A DNA stretch of 64,000 nt from Micromonospora inositola (GTDB lineage Bacteria > Actinomycetota > Actinomycetes > Mycobacteriales > Micromonosporaceae): the NCBI RefSeq assembly GCF_900090285.1, contig NZ_LT607754.1, positions 620,001-684,000 on the forward strand, given 5' to 3'. Numbering within the stretch: position 1 is the first letter of the stretch; each line of letters begins with the position of its first letter. Of the stretch, positions 20,558 through 27,887 are shown one piece after another. The position numbers were made by a program, and so were the translations under genes. The notes beneath the pieces were generated by a model. The model saw only the letters and a list, made by a program, of their open reading frames with translations. It ran no database searches and had not been told where the DNA came from.

Positions 20558-20950
20558 TCAGGCGGTCGGCGGCTCGTCCTGGCCGGCCGCCTCCGCCGCG
20601 TCGGCCTCCTCCTTGGTCCGGTGCACGGCCTGGTCGGCGTGCTCCGGCGGCCCGTAGACGGTGTAGAGGACCAGCGGGTTGGGGCCGGTGTTGACGAAGT
20701 TGTGCTTCGTGCCGGCCGGTACGACCACCAGGTCCCCCGAGACGACCTCCTTCTTCTCGCCGGCCACCCGGGCCTCGCCGGTGCCGCTGACGAAGGTCAG
20801 GATCTGGTCGACGTCCTCGTGGACCTCCTCGCCGATCTCCCCACCGGGTGGAATCGTCATGATCACCAGCTGGGTGTGCTCCCCGGTCCAGAGCACCCGG
20901 CGGAAGTCCGGGCTCTTCTCGGCGACGGTCGCGATCGTGAAATGCTCCAT
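20558..20950 (-). CDS. Cupin-domain protein
   Basis: 130 residues forming one beta-barrel cupin. Motif 1 is PPGGEIGEEVHEDVDQILTF with an incomplete metal set (one His, several acidic residues) and motif 2 is GDLVVVPAGTKHNFVNTG. The C-terminal 25 residues are acidic and probably disordered. Small cupins of this type include isomerases and metal-dependent stress proteins; no specific reaction can be named. ATG 20950 lies 6 nt after TATGTC, so it is likely leaderless. It is upstream of and parallel to the GH15 gene. Confidence 0.85.
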   Translation of the reverse strand: MEHFTIATVAEKSPDFRRVLWTGEHTQLVIMTIPPGGEIGEEVHEDVDQILTFVSGTGEARVAGEKKEVVSGDLVVVPAGTKHNFVNTGPNPLVLYTVYGPPEHADQAVHRTKEEADAAEAAGQDEPPTA

Positions 20951-20956
20951 GGCGCC

Positions 20957-20962
20957 GACATA
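20957..20962 (-). promoter_or_regulatory. Putative -10 box of the cupin gene
   Basis: TATGTC on the minus strand, 6 nt before ATG 20950. Confidence 0.4.
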
Positions 20963-21224
20963 CCCGGTCGGGCCCGCGGCCACGCCGGGACTGGCAGATG
21001 GTGGAATTCCCCACTGATCCGTGGTTTGGATCCCCTCCCGACGGGCATCTGGAGCGCCAAGACCGGTGCATGGACGGCCGGTCGAGCCAGGTCCCCGCTG
21101 TCGTACCGCCGTACGGCTGCGGTGGTGGGAGACGGCCGAGCGCGGCGACGTTACGACTGAGGTCGAGCGGCGCCGTGCGCTCGTCTGTGCGACCGCCCGC
21201 ACCCGCTGAGCTAGGCAGACGTCG

Positions 21225-21701
21225 TCAATCGTGGGCGACGGCCACCGGCTCCGCGCCGACGCAGCGCAGCTTCAGCTCGTGCTCACCCTCGGGACCGGCG
21301 AACCGGACCTCGACGTGGTCGTCCGGCCCCCGGTCGACGTCCTTCACCCGGTAGCCCTGGGCCGGCGCCCAGGAGACCAGGCGTGCCCCCAGCGGCCCGC
21401 ACTCCACCACCGCGGTGCCACCCGGAGTGGCGAAGCTCCGCCGGACCCCGCCCTCGACCGGAGCACGGGTCGGCGTCCGGGTGGCCGTCGCTGTCGGGCT
21501 CCCGGTCGGGTCGCCGGTCGGCGCGACGGGTGCCGGCTCCGGCGACGCGAGCGCGCGCTCGACCTCGTGCTGGGCGCGTACACCGCCGGGAGTGCCGGTG
21601 ATGTCCTCCCCGACCAGCCGGATCGCGCCCAGCCCGACGAGCGTGGCGGCGACGGTGGTGGCCAACCACCCGACGGCGGCGAGGATCGGACGACGGCCCA
21701 T
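21225..21701 (-). CDS. Membrane-anchored protein divergent from the two-component system
   Basis: 158 residues: a short basic N-terminus, one membrane helix (about residues 8-28), a Pro/Thr/Ser-rich extracellular linker with repeated PTGDPTGSPTAT units (61-80), and a C-terminal beta-rich domain of about 70 residues with two cysteines (VECGPLG, LRCVG) that could form a disulfide. No named family recognised. A putative regulator box, TTAACCCGCCCTTAGC read on this strand, ends 45 nt before the start, so the gene is probably a target of the adjacent response regulator. Confidence 0.65.
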   Translation of the reverse strand: MGRRPILAAVGWLATTVAATLVGLGAIRLVGEDITGTPGGVRAQHEVERALASPEPAPVAPTGDPTGSPTATATRTPTRAPVEGGVRRSFATPGGTAVVECGPLGARLVSWAPAQGYRVKDVDRGPDDHVEVRFAGPEGEHELKLRCVGAEPVAVAHD

Positions 21702-21746
21702 GCACCAAGTGTCGCGGACGAAAGGTTGAGCCCGGCACCGGGAAAC

Positions 21747-21762
21747 GCTAAGGGCGGGTTAA
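21747..21762 (-). promoter_or_regulatory. Putative response-regulator box (divergent promoter)
   Basis: TTAACCCGCCCTTAGC on the minus strand. Two TTA half sites are 11 bp apart, the direct-repeat geometry of OmpR/PhoB-type regulators. A 14/16 match recurs at 23771-23786 ahead of the PepSY gene. It sits between the response regulator and the divergent membrane protein and could serve both. Confidence 0.55.
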
Positions 21763-21791
21763 CGGGTACCGGCCCGGACGGCCACCGGGGT

Positions 21792-21797
21792 TAGCCT
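21792..21797 (+). promoter_or_regulatory. Putative -10 box of the response regulator gene
   Basis: TAGCCT, 7 nt before GTG 21805, with the regulator box centred about 50 bp upstream of the presumed start. Confidence 0.5.
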
Positions 21798-21804
21798 GCC
21801 TGCT

Positions 21805-22500
21805 GTGGCCCGGCTACTGCTCATCGAGGACGACCTGACGATCCGTACTCCGTTGATCCGGGCACTGCGGGAGCGCGGCCACGCGGTGGCCGCGGCCTCG
21901 ACCGCGATGACCGGGCTGCGCGACGCGCTCGACGACCGGCCCGACCTGGTCGTCCTCGACCTGGGACTACCCGACCTGGACGGTCGCGAGCTGCTACGGA
22001 TGCTGCGCGCGGTCAGCTCGGTGCCGGTCATCGTGGCCACCGCCCGGGACGACGAGACCGAGATCGTCCGGATGCTCGACGCCGGAGCCGACGACTACCT
22101 GGTGAAACCGTTCACCGCGGCGCAGCTGGACGCCCGGGCCCGGGCCGTGCTGCGCCGGTCGGCGGACGGCGCCGGAGCCGGGGACCCGACGCTCGTGGTC
22201 GGCGGGCTGGGGATCGACCCGCGGTCCCGGCAGGTGAGCCTGGACGGAGTCCCGGTCGAGCTGACCCCTCGCGAGTTCGACCTGCTGCACCACCTCGCCG
22301 GTCGGCCGGGGCAGGTGGTCACCAAGCGGGAACTGCTCACCGAGGTCTGGCGGATCCCGTACGGCGGCGCCGACAAGACCGTCGACGTGCACCTGTCCTG
22401 GCTGCGGCGCAAGCTGGGCGAGAGCGCTCAGGACCCGCGCTACCTGCACACCGTCCGGGGCGTCGGGGTGCGGCTGGCGGCCCCCGGGGACGACCGGTGA
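21805..22500 (+). CDS. OmpR-family response regulator
   Basis: 231 residues. Receiver domain (1-115) with acidic pocket E8-D9-D10, phospho-acceptor D52 and K101 in VKPF. Winged-helix DNA-binding domain (about 130-225) ends with the TVDVHLSWLRRKLGE and RGVGVRL signatures. The gene overlaps the kinase gene by 4 bp (GTGA), so both are coupled. GTG start, leaderless. A conserved box upstream of this gene and of the downstream PepSY gene suggests autoregulation. Confidence 0.93.
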   Translation: MARLLLIEDDLTIRTPLIRALRERGHAVAAASTAMTGLRDALDDRPDLVVLDLGLPDLDGRELLRMLRAVSSVPVIVATARDDETEIVRMLDAGADDYLVKPFTAAQLDARARAVLRRSADGAGAGDPTLVVGGLGIDPRSRQVSLDGVPVELTPREFDLLHHLAGRPGQVVTKRELLTEVWRIPYGGADKTVDVHLSWLRRKLGESAQDPRYLHTVRGVGVRLAAPGDDR

Positions 22501-23774
22501 GGAGCCGCCTGGCGCTGCTCGCCGCCGCCGTCAGCGTGCTCATCCTGACCGCCTTCCTGGTGCCGCTGGCGCTACTGGTACGCACCGTCGCCGCGGACCG
22601 GGCGACCGTGCGGGCCACCGCCGACGCGCAGAGCCTGGCGCCGGTGGTCGGCACGGCCGACCCGGACACCATCCGGCTCACCGTCGAGCAGCTCGCCGCC
22701 GACTCGGGACGGCCGGTCAGCGTGTTCCTGCCCGACGGCACCGTGCTCGGCGCGCCCGTGCCGCGTACGCCCGCGGTGACCCTCGCCGCCCGGGGGCAGA
22801 GCCTGACCGCGGAGTCGGACGGCGGCCGGGAGGTGGTGATCGCCGTCCAGGGCCGCTCGGACGGGACCAGGGTGATCCGCACCGTGGTCCCCCGGTCGGA
22901 GCTCACCGCCGGGGTGACCCGGGCCTGGCTGGTGCTTGCGCTGCTCGGCGTGCTCCTGGTGCTGGTCGGGTTGGTCGTCGCCGACCGGCTGGCCCGCACG
23001 CTGGTCCGGCCGATCACCGAGCTGTCCCGGGTCTCCCACCGGCTCGCCAACGCCGAACTCGACGCCCGGGTCGCCCCGGCCGGACCGGCCGAGCTGCGGG
23101 AGGTCGCCGGCGCGCTCAACCACCTGGCCGGACGGATCCAGGTGCTGCTGCGCGACGAGCGCGAGCAGGTGGCGGATCTGTCGCACCGGCTCCGCACCCC
23201 GTTGACCGCGCTGCGGCTGGAGGCCGAGTCGCTGCGCGACCCGGCCGACGCGGCCCGGCTGACGTCGGCGGTGGACGGCCTGGAACGGGCCGTCACCGGC
23301 CTGATCCGGCAGGCCCGCTGGCGCAGCTCGGCGCCGGACGGCACGGCCGGTTCTGATGCGGCCGCGGTCGTCGGCGAGCGCGTCGCGTTCTGGTCGGTGC
23401 TCGCCGAGGACACCGGCCGTACGGTCACCCTCGACCTCGCCAACGGCCCGTTGCCCGTAGGGGTGGCCGCCGACGAGTTGGCCGCGGCGGTGGACGCGCT
23501 GCTGGGCAACGTCTTCGCGCACACGCCGGACGGAACGCCGTTCACCGTACGGCTCGCCCCGGACGCGGGACAGGTCGTGCTGACCGTTGCCGACTCCGGC
23601 CCGGGGATGCCGACCGGAGCGGTACTGCGGGGTGCCAGCCAGGCCGGGTCGACCGGCCTCGGCCTCGACATCGCCGACCGGGCCGCCCGGACCAGCGGCG
23701 GGCGGCTGGAGCTGCGGGCCGGGCCAGGCTGTGGCGCGGTTGTGCTGCTCCGGCTCGGACCGCCGCGGCCTTAA
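22497..23774 (+). CDS. Sensor histidine kinase
   Basis: 425 residues. Two membrane helices (about 6-28 and 144-163) flank a ~115-residue extracytoplasmic sensor. A HAMP linker follows (~164-215), then a HisKA domain with phospho-acceptor H230 in LSHRLRTPL, and an HATPase domain with N box DALLGNVFAHT and G boxes DSGPGMP and GLGLDIAD. The first G box and G2 are intact, so the kinase should be active. It phosphorylates the preceding regulator. GTG start, overlapping by 4 bp. Confidence 0.93.
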   Translation: MRSRLALLAAAVSVLILTAFLVPLALLVRTVAADRATVRATADAQSLAPVVGTADPDTIRLTVEQLAADSGRPVSVFLPDGTVLGAPVPRTPAVTLAARGQSLTAESDGGREVVIAVQGRSDGTRVIRTVVPRSELTAGVTRAWLVLALLGVLLVLVGLVVADRLARTLVRPITELSRVSHRLANAELDARVAPAGPAELREVAGALNHLAGRIQVLLRDEREQVADLSHRLRTPLTALRLEAESLRDPADAARLTSAVDGLERAVTGLIRQARWRSSAPDGTAGSDAAAVVGERVAFWSVLAEDTGRTVTLDLANGPLPVGVAADELAAAVDALLGNVFAHTPDGTPFTVRLAPDAGQVVLTVADSGPGMPTGAVLRGASQAGSTGLGLDIADRAARTSGGRLELRAGPGCGAVVLLRLGPPRP

Positions 23775-23786
23775 CCCGGGCTTAGC
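23771..23786 (+). promoter_or_regulatory. Putative response-regulator box ahead of the PepSY gene
   Basis: TTAACCCGGGCTTAGC, overlapping the kinase stop codon, 66 nt upstream of the PepSY start. It has the same 11-bp-spaced TTA half sites as the site at 21747-21762. Confidence 0.55.
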
Positions 23787-23852
23787 CCCCGGGCAGCGCG
23801 CCGCTATCCACTGCGGACCGATCCTCGACAGGACAACCGAGGAGAGGTGGAG

Positions 23853-24305
23853 ATGATGCGACGAACTTCCCTGGTCCTGGCAGCGGCCGGCGGGGCCGCC
23901 GTGCTGGCGGTCACCGGTGCCGCGCTCGGCGTGACCGCCGTCGAACGGGAGACCCCCGGCAGCGCGCTCGCCGCCGCGACGGTCAGCCCGACGGCCGACG
24001 ACAACCCGACGGGCGACGCGACGCCCAGCGGCGCCACCCCGACCGGCAGCGCGGGCCCCTCCGGGGCCGGCGGCACGGTGAGCCGCAAGCAGGCCGGCGA
24101 GATCGCGCTCACCCGTGCCGGCGGCGGCCGGATCGTGGAGATCGAGGCCGAGGAGGAGCACCGCCGTCCGGTGTGGAGTGTCAAGATTGTCCAGGGCGGC
24201 ACCGCGTACGAGGTCAAGGTCGACCGGGCCGACGGCGCCGTGCTCGAGATCGAGCGGGAGCCGGCCGACGACCACGGCGGCGACCGCACCGGCACGGACG
24301 ACTGA
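23853..24305 (+). CDS. Secreted or membrane-anchored PepSY-domain protein
   Basis: 150 residues. An N-terminal hydrophobic signal/anchor (about 6-26) is followed by a Thr/Ser/Gly/Pro-rich linker (40-75) and one PepSY domain (about 76-138: VSRKQAGEIALTRAGGGR, VWSVKIVQGG, YEVKVDRADGAVLEIE). PepSY domains are thought to inhibit or sense extracellular proteases or metals. It lies 78 bp after the kinase gene with its own promoter region and the shared regulator box, so it is likely a regulated output and possibly a feedback partner of the kinase. Start ATG 23853 (or 23856) follows GGAGAGG. Confidence 0.85.
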   Translation: MMRRTSLVLAAAGGAAVLAVTGAALGVTAVERETPGSALAAATVSPTADDNPTGDATPSGATPTGSAGPSGAGGTVSRKQAGEIALTRAGGGRIVEIEAEEEHRRPVWSVKIVQGGTAYEVKVDRADGAVLEIEREPADDHGGDRTGTDD

Positions 24306-24494
24306 ATGACCCATCGCTTCCGGAGTCCGGCCAGACCACCTCTGCCCGGGCCCCGGAGCGGGTCAGCGTGCGGCGCAGCCCGGTCGGGGGTTGGTTGTCG
24401 CCGGTCAGCGCCAGCCCCACCCACCGATCGGATGGTTCGGGCGGCGGCACGGGCGTCCCAGGCCGAAAGCCTGTGACCGGCGCCGATGTCTCGC

Positions 24495-24500
24495 TACCCT
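24495..24500 (+). promoter_or_regulatory. Putative -10 box of the beta-family gene
   Basis: TACCCT, 5 nt before ATG 24506; no Shine-Dalgarno sequence is seen. Confidence 0.4.
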
Positions 24501-24505
24501 GAAGT

Positions 24506-25609
24506 ATGGTGCCCGCCCACGGCGGCCGGGCGGCGGAACCGGTCTACCGCCCCATTCTGACGGGTCGCCGAGGTGAGCTGGAGGCACTGGCCCATCTCGA
24601 CGACGCCGCCGCTCCGCTGCTCGCTCCGGTCCTCGACGTCTGCGCGGTCGATCCGTGCACCGTGGACCTCGTCGGCCGGCTGCCGACCGGGCTGCTTCCT
24701 GCCGTCGACGTCTCCGCCCTGCCGGACGTCCCGGAGACCGAGCTGGTCCGCTGGGGCGTACCCCTGGTGCCGGTGGTCGGGCTGGCGGAGAGCGACCGAC
24801 GGCTGGTGGCGCACGGCGTGGCTGCGCGGGCGTACGCCCGGCGGGCGGTGGTCCGACTGCGGACCGGGCAGGACCGGGCGGGCCCGGACGCGACGACGAC
24901 CGCGGTGGAGCGGGTCTGGCGGCTCGCCCGGCTGGTCCCGGAGCAGTGCGACCTGCTCGTCGACGCGGGCGACGTCTGCTGCCCGGCAGACGTGCGGCTG
25001 GCCGAGCTTCGGATCCGGCGGCTGCTGGGCTGGGCCGGGCGGCACGCCTGGCGCTCGGTCACCGTGGCGGCCGGGGGGATGCCGCCGACCCTGGCCCGCC
25101 TTCCCACCGACGAACCGGTCCGCCTCGACCGCTTCGACTGGCAGCTCTGGCAGCGGCTGGCCGATCTGGGCGTGGGATACGGCGACTACGGGGTCGGCTC
25201 CGCGATGCCCGGCGCGGACGGCCCCGGCGACCGGCTGCCGACGCTGCGCTACACGGCCGACGGGGTCTGGTGGGTCTACCGCTGGTCCCGACGGGGCGGT
25301 CGGGGCGACGACCGCTTCGCCGACCTGTGCCGGACGCTGGTGGCGGCCCCGCACTGGCCGGCGGTCGGGGCGGCCTTCTCCTGGGGCGACCACGAGATCC
25401 TGCGCCGGGCCCGGCGCGGGGCGGGCGCCGGCTCGGCGACCAACTGGGCGGCGTGGAGCACGTCGCACCATCTGGCGTACGTGCTGGGCACGCTGCTTCG
25501 GCCGGACCGGGGGCAGCGGCCCGGGCCCTGGGGCGCCGGCCAGGACGCCCCCGAGCGGGGACGGTCCGGCCGGCCGCACCGGGGCGGGGAGGCCCGCCGC
25601 GCGGGCTGA
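24506..25609 (+). CDS. Beta-protein family protein (phage T4 beta-like)
   Basis: 367 residues. The layout matches the Beta_protein family: an opening YRPILTGRRGELEAL, a TIM-barrel-like series of strands (VLDVCAVD, PLVPVVGL, CDLLVDAGD, SVTVAAGGMP), then GYGDYGVGS, TLRYTADGVWWVYR, AAFSWGDHEI and a C-terminal STSHHLAYV. The function of this family is not established; members occur in phages and in bacterial accessory DNA. The last 40 residues are basic and low-complexity. No signal peptide. It stands alone between the two-component locus and the HesB-like gene. Confidence 0.65.
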   Translation: MVPAHGGRAAEPVYRPILTGRRGELEALAHLDDAAAPLLAPVLDVCAVDPCTVDLVGRLPTGLLPAVDVSALPDVPETELVRWGVPLVPVVGLAESDRRLVAHGVAARAYARRAVVRLRTGQDRAGPDATTTAVERVWRLARLVPEQCDLLVDAGDVCCPADVRLAELRIRRLLGWAGRHAWRSVTVAAGGMPPTLARLPTDEPVRLDRFDWQLWQRLADLGVGYGDYGVGSAMPGADGPGDRLPTLRYTADGVWWVYRWSRRGGRGDDRFADLCRTLVAAPHWPAVGAAFSWGDHEILRRARRGAGAGSATNWAAWSTSHHLAYVLGTLLRPDRGQRPGPWGAGQDAPERGRSGRPHRGGEARRAG

Positions 25610-25619
25610 GCCGCCCGGG

Positions 25620-25901
25620 TCACTCCTTCTCGGTGAAGCCGAACTGCACGATCCCCTCGTCGTCCACGGTCGCGTCGACGGAGGTCTCGTTGAGCAGCTC
25701 GGCGGCGTCGGCGTCGAGGAAGATCCGGGCCCCCTGGTTGTCGACCACCTGGTCGCCCTGCATCGGCTGCGGCACCAGCTCGATGGAGAGCGAGCCGGCG
25801 TCGGTGTCGGCCGCGATGCGCAGCCCGCCGTCGTCGGCGACGTCCTGCTGGACGGCGAGGTCGCGGATCACCATTGTGGCGTTTTCGGTCATGGTCAGCA
25901 T
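25620..25901 (-). CDS. HesB/IscA-like protein lacking cysteines
   Basis: 93 residues that follow the HesB/IscA fold (AVQQDVADDGGLRIAADTDA, LSIELVPQPMQGDQVVDNQG, RIFLDADAAELLNETSVDA), the A-type carriers that hold iron-sulfur clusters with three cysteines. No cysteine is present anywhere, so cluster binding in the classical way is impossible. It is known as a recurrent actinobacterial HesB-like variant of unknown role. Start ATG 25901 (MLTMTENA) is set by GAGGAG 7 nt upstream; ATG 25892 is an alternative. Confidence 0.75.
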   Translation of the reverse strand: MLTMTENATMVIRDLAVQQDVADDGGLRIAADTDAGSLSIELVPQPMQGDQVVDNQGARIFLDADAAELLNETSVDATVDDEGIVQFGFTEKE

Positions 25902-26343
25902 GGCGGAACTCCTCGTGGCTGTTCGGGATCGCGGCGGGTCAGCGGCCGCGCGGGCCGGGCCCGCACCCAGGAAGGCGAATCGGTCTTCGCCGTGCAAACC
26001 AGGGCAGGTTGAACGCCCCTCATGGCCTACGGTGCACCCTGACCGGGCATCCGTCAAATAGAGCGGAGTCAGTCGACACCGTGGTGGCAGCGGCGGGCGT
26101 TATCCGGCCCGGAACGGGTATCCGGCGTGGTGACCAGGGGTTTCCGGTCCAGATCCCGTGCCGATCGCCTGCTGAACCGACGCGGGCCCCTTCCCGCGGG
26201 GGTGGGATGGGGCCCGCGTCGGCGGTCAGGCGCCGGACCGGTGCGGGCGCGGACCGGCGGTGCGTTCGCCGAGGATGGTCGGACCGGGACACCCGGAGGC
26301 TACGACGCCACCGTGGCCGCGCGACGGACAAACTGTCCCGAGG
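25902..26343. other. Intergenic region, 442 bp
   Basis: No coding frame with convincing codon use or homology. It holds the upstream region of the HesB-like gene and a strong hairpin at 26177-26222. Nothing else is recognised. Confidence 0.5.
26177..26222 (-). terminator. Hairpin downstream of the F420-type reductase gene
   Basis: A perfect 14-bp stem CCGACGCGGGCCCC / GGGGCCCGCGTCGG with an 18-nt loop, about 120 nt past the 26344 gene stop on the minus strand. Confidence 0.55.
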
Positions 26344-26781
26344 TCAGACCCGTTCGAGCACCACCACCGGGATCTCCCGGTCGGTCCTGGTCTGGTACCC
26401 GTCGTACGCCGGCCAGGTCGCGGTCATGGTCCGCCACATCCGGGGCTTCTCCTCCGGCGTGGCGGTCCGCGCCCGGGCGGTGAACCTCTCCGCACCGACC
26501 TGCACCTGGACCTCCGGCTCGGCGAGCAGGTTGAGATACCAGGCGGGGTGCTCGGGCGCGCCACCCTGGGAGGCGACCACCAGGTAGGCGTCGCCGTCCC
26601 GGCCGTAGATCAGCGCGGTGCGCCGCAGCTTGCCGCTGCGCCGGCCTCGGGTGGTCAGCAGCAGGGTCCAGACGCCGGGACGCCACTCGTGGCCCTCCGC
26701 GCCGTCGGTCTCGACGTACCGGCGGATGTGGTCGGCGACCCACCCCTCCGGACTGTCCAGCACCTGCTCGCTCGCCGTCAT
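26344..26781 (-). CDS. Deazaflavin (F420)-dependent nitroreductase/quinone reductase family protein
   Basis: 145 residues, split beta-barrel of the Ddn family, which uses reduced F420 to reduce quinones or nitro compounds. Characteristic parts are WTLLLTTRGRRSGKLRRTAL (~38-57), the phosphate/F420-binding loop, then YLVVASQGGAPEHPAWYLNL (~66-85) and the end VVVLERV. Start ATG 26781 has GGAGGG upstream. It stands alone on the minus strand. Confidence 0.9.
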   Translation of the reverse strand: MTASEQVLDSPEGWVADHIRRYVETDGAEGHEWRPGVWTLLLTTRGRRSGKLRRTALIYGRDGDAYLVVASQGGAPEHPAWYLNLLAEPEVQVQVGAERFTARARTATPEEKPRMWRTMTATWPAYDGYQTRTDREIPVVVLERV

Positions 26782-26857
26782 GGGTCCCTCCAGGTCATCG
26801 GCCGGCCGTCGCGCCCACGCTACTCCCGGGCCGCGGACGGCACCGGGCGAACGGACG

Positions 26858-27757
26858 TCAGCGCAGCGCCACCGCCTGCACGCTGACGTTGCCGCAGTCC
26901 CCGAGGGACTCCTCCACCGTCCAGTGCACCAGCAGCTTCGCCCCCTGGGGCGCCCGGAACCGGATGGTGAACTCGGCCGTGTGCTGGGTGTGCGGGTCCT
27001 CCAGCCGCCGGGTGCTGGTCGGCCCGCCGGTGGAGAGCCGCAGGTCGAGGCGACCCCGGGCCATCCAGAGGCCGGCGTAGAGCCGCACCGTGCGCAGCTC
27101 GCCGTCGGCGTTCACGGCGAGCACGAAGCCGTTGCCCCGGCCGCAGGTGTAGACCCCGGACGTGGTGCCGCTGGCGGACCCGACGGTTGCGCCGTCCCGC
27201 CAGGCGTACGCCTCGGGGTTGTTGCTGTAGCTCTCCCGCCGGCCGCGCCCGCCCTCGTCGCGGATCGCCCCGGAGCCGTTGCGCTTGCGCACGGCCCGGT
27301 CCGCGCCGAGCAGTCCCCATTGGACCCAGTCGACCGGACCGGCCGCGGTGAGGTCGACGCGCGCCGGCACGTCGGCCTGGGTGACGGTGAGGACCGGCTC
27401 GACGGCCGGCCGGGACGGCGACGGCGACGGCGACGGGGGCCGCTGCCGGGGCCGCAACCCGGGCGACGCGGCGTCGGCGTCGGCCCCGGGCCGCTGGGTG
27501 GACGGTACGGCCGGCCGCCCGGCCCCGGGCGCCGGTCCCGGCCGGACGCCGCTCTCCTCCTGGCGGGACCCCGCGTGCTGCTCGGCGCCGAGGTACGCGA
27601 CGAGGGCGGCCAGGCAGGCGAACGCGGCCAGCGCCTCCACGATCCAACGGCGGCGTTGCCGGACCCGCGCGATCCGCCGGAGCGCCGACCGGCTCGGCCG
27701 GCACCCGTACGGGGACGACGCCCGGCCGCCGAACCGAGTGAGGTCTTCCTCCGCCAC
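26858..27757 (-). CDS. Membrane-anchored protein with DLTAxGxxDWxxWG domain, paralogue 1
   Basis: 299 residues: a cytoplasmic N-terminus beginning VAEEDLTRFG, a basic stretch, one membrane helix (about 45-62), a Pro/Ser-rich linker with PSPSPSPS, and a C-terminal beta-rich domain of about 160 residues. That domain has VDLTAAGPVDWVQWGLLGAD, a conserved basic-Gly segment (RKRNGSGAI), RTVRLYAGLW and RFRAPQGAKLLVHWTVEE. The same domain and N-terminus occur in the next gene upstream, so the two arose by duplication. No catalytic motif; a binding or structural role outside the cell is plausible. GTG 27757 is chosen by match to the paralogue start. Confidence 0.65.
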   Translation of the reverse strand: MAEEDLTRFGGRASSPYGCRPSRSALRRIARVRQRRRWIVEALAAFACLAALVAYLGAEQHAGSRQEESGVRPGPAPGAGRPAVPSTQRPGADADAASPGLRPRQRPPSPSPSPSRPAVEPVLTVTQADVPARVDLTAAGPVDWVQWGLLGADRAVRKRNGSGAIRDEGGRGRRESYSNNPEAYAWRDGATVGSASGTTSGVYTCGRGNGFVLAVNADGELRTVRLYAGLWMARGRLDLRLSTGGPTSTRRLEDPHTQHTAEFTIRFRAPQGAKLLVHWTVEESLGDCGNVSVQAVALR

Positions 27758-27794
27758 CGCACCTCCGCTCCCCCCACGCACCGGACGGGCGGGC

Positions 27795-27808
27795 GTGAAG
27801 GGCTTCAC
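27795..27808. promoter_or_regulatory. Palindrome upstream of paralogue 1
   Basis: GTGAAGGGCTTCAC has perfect 6-bp arms separated by GG, 38 nt upstream of GTG 27757. It could be an operator; no second copy was found. Confidence 0.3.
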
Positions 27809-27887
27809 GGTTTCATCGGCCGGGCGAATGCGCCATATGGGGACGGCGGTGCGTTTCCAGTTTGTTACCAACCAGTAGCTGAAGCGG

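Noticed and set aside
23781..23792. CCCGGG/CCCGGG repeats after the kinase stop as a terminator
   Set aside because: Arms are short and overlap the regulator box; the box explanation is more specific.
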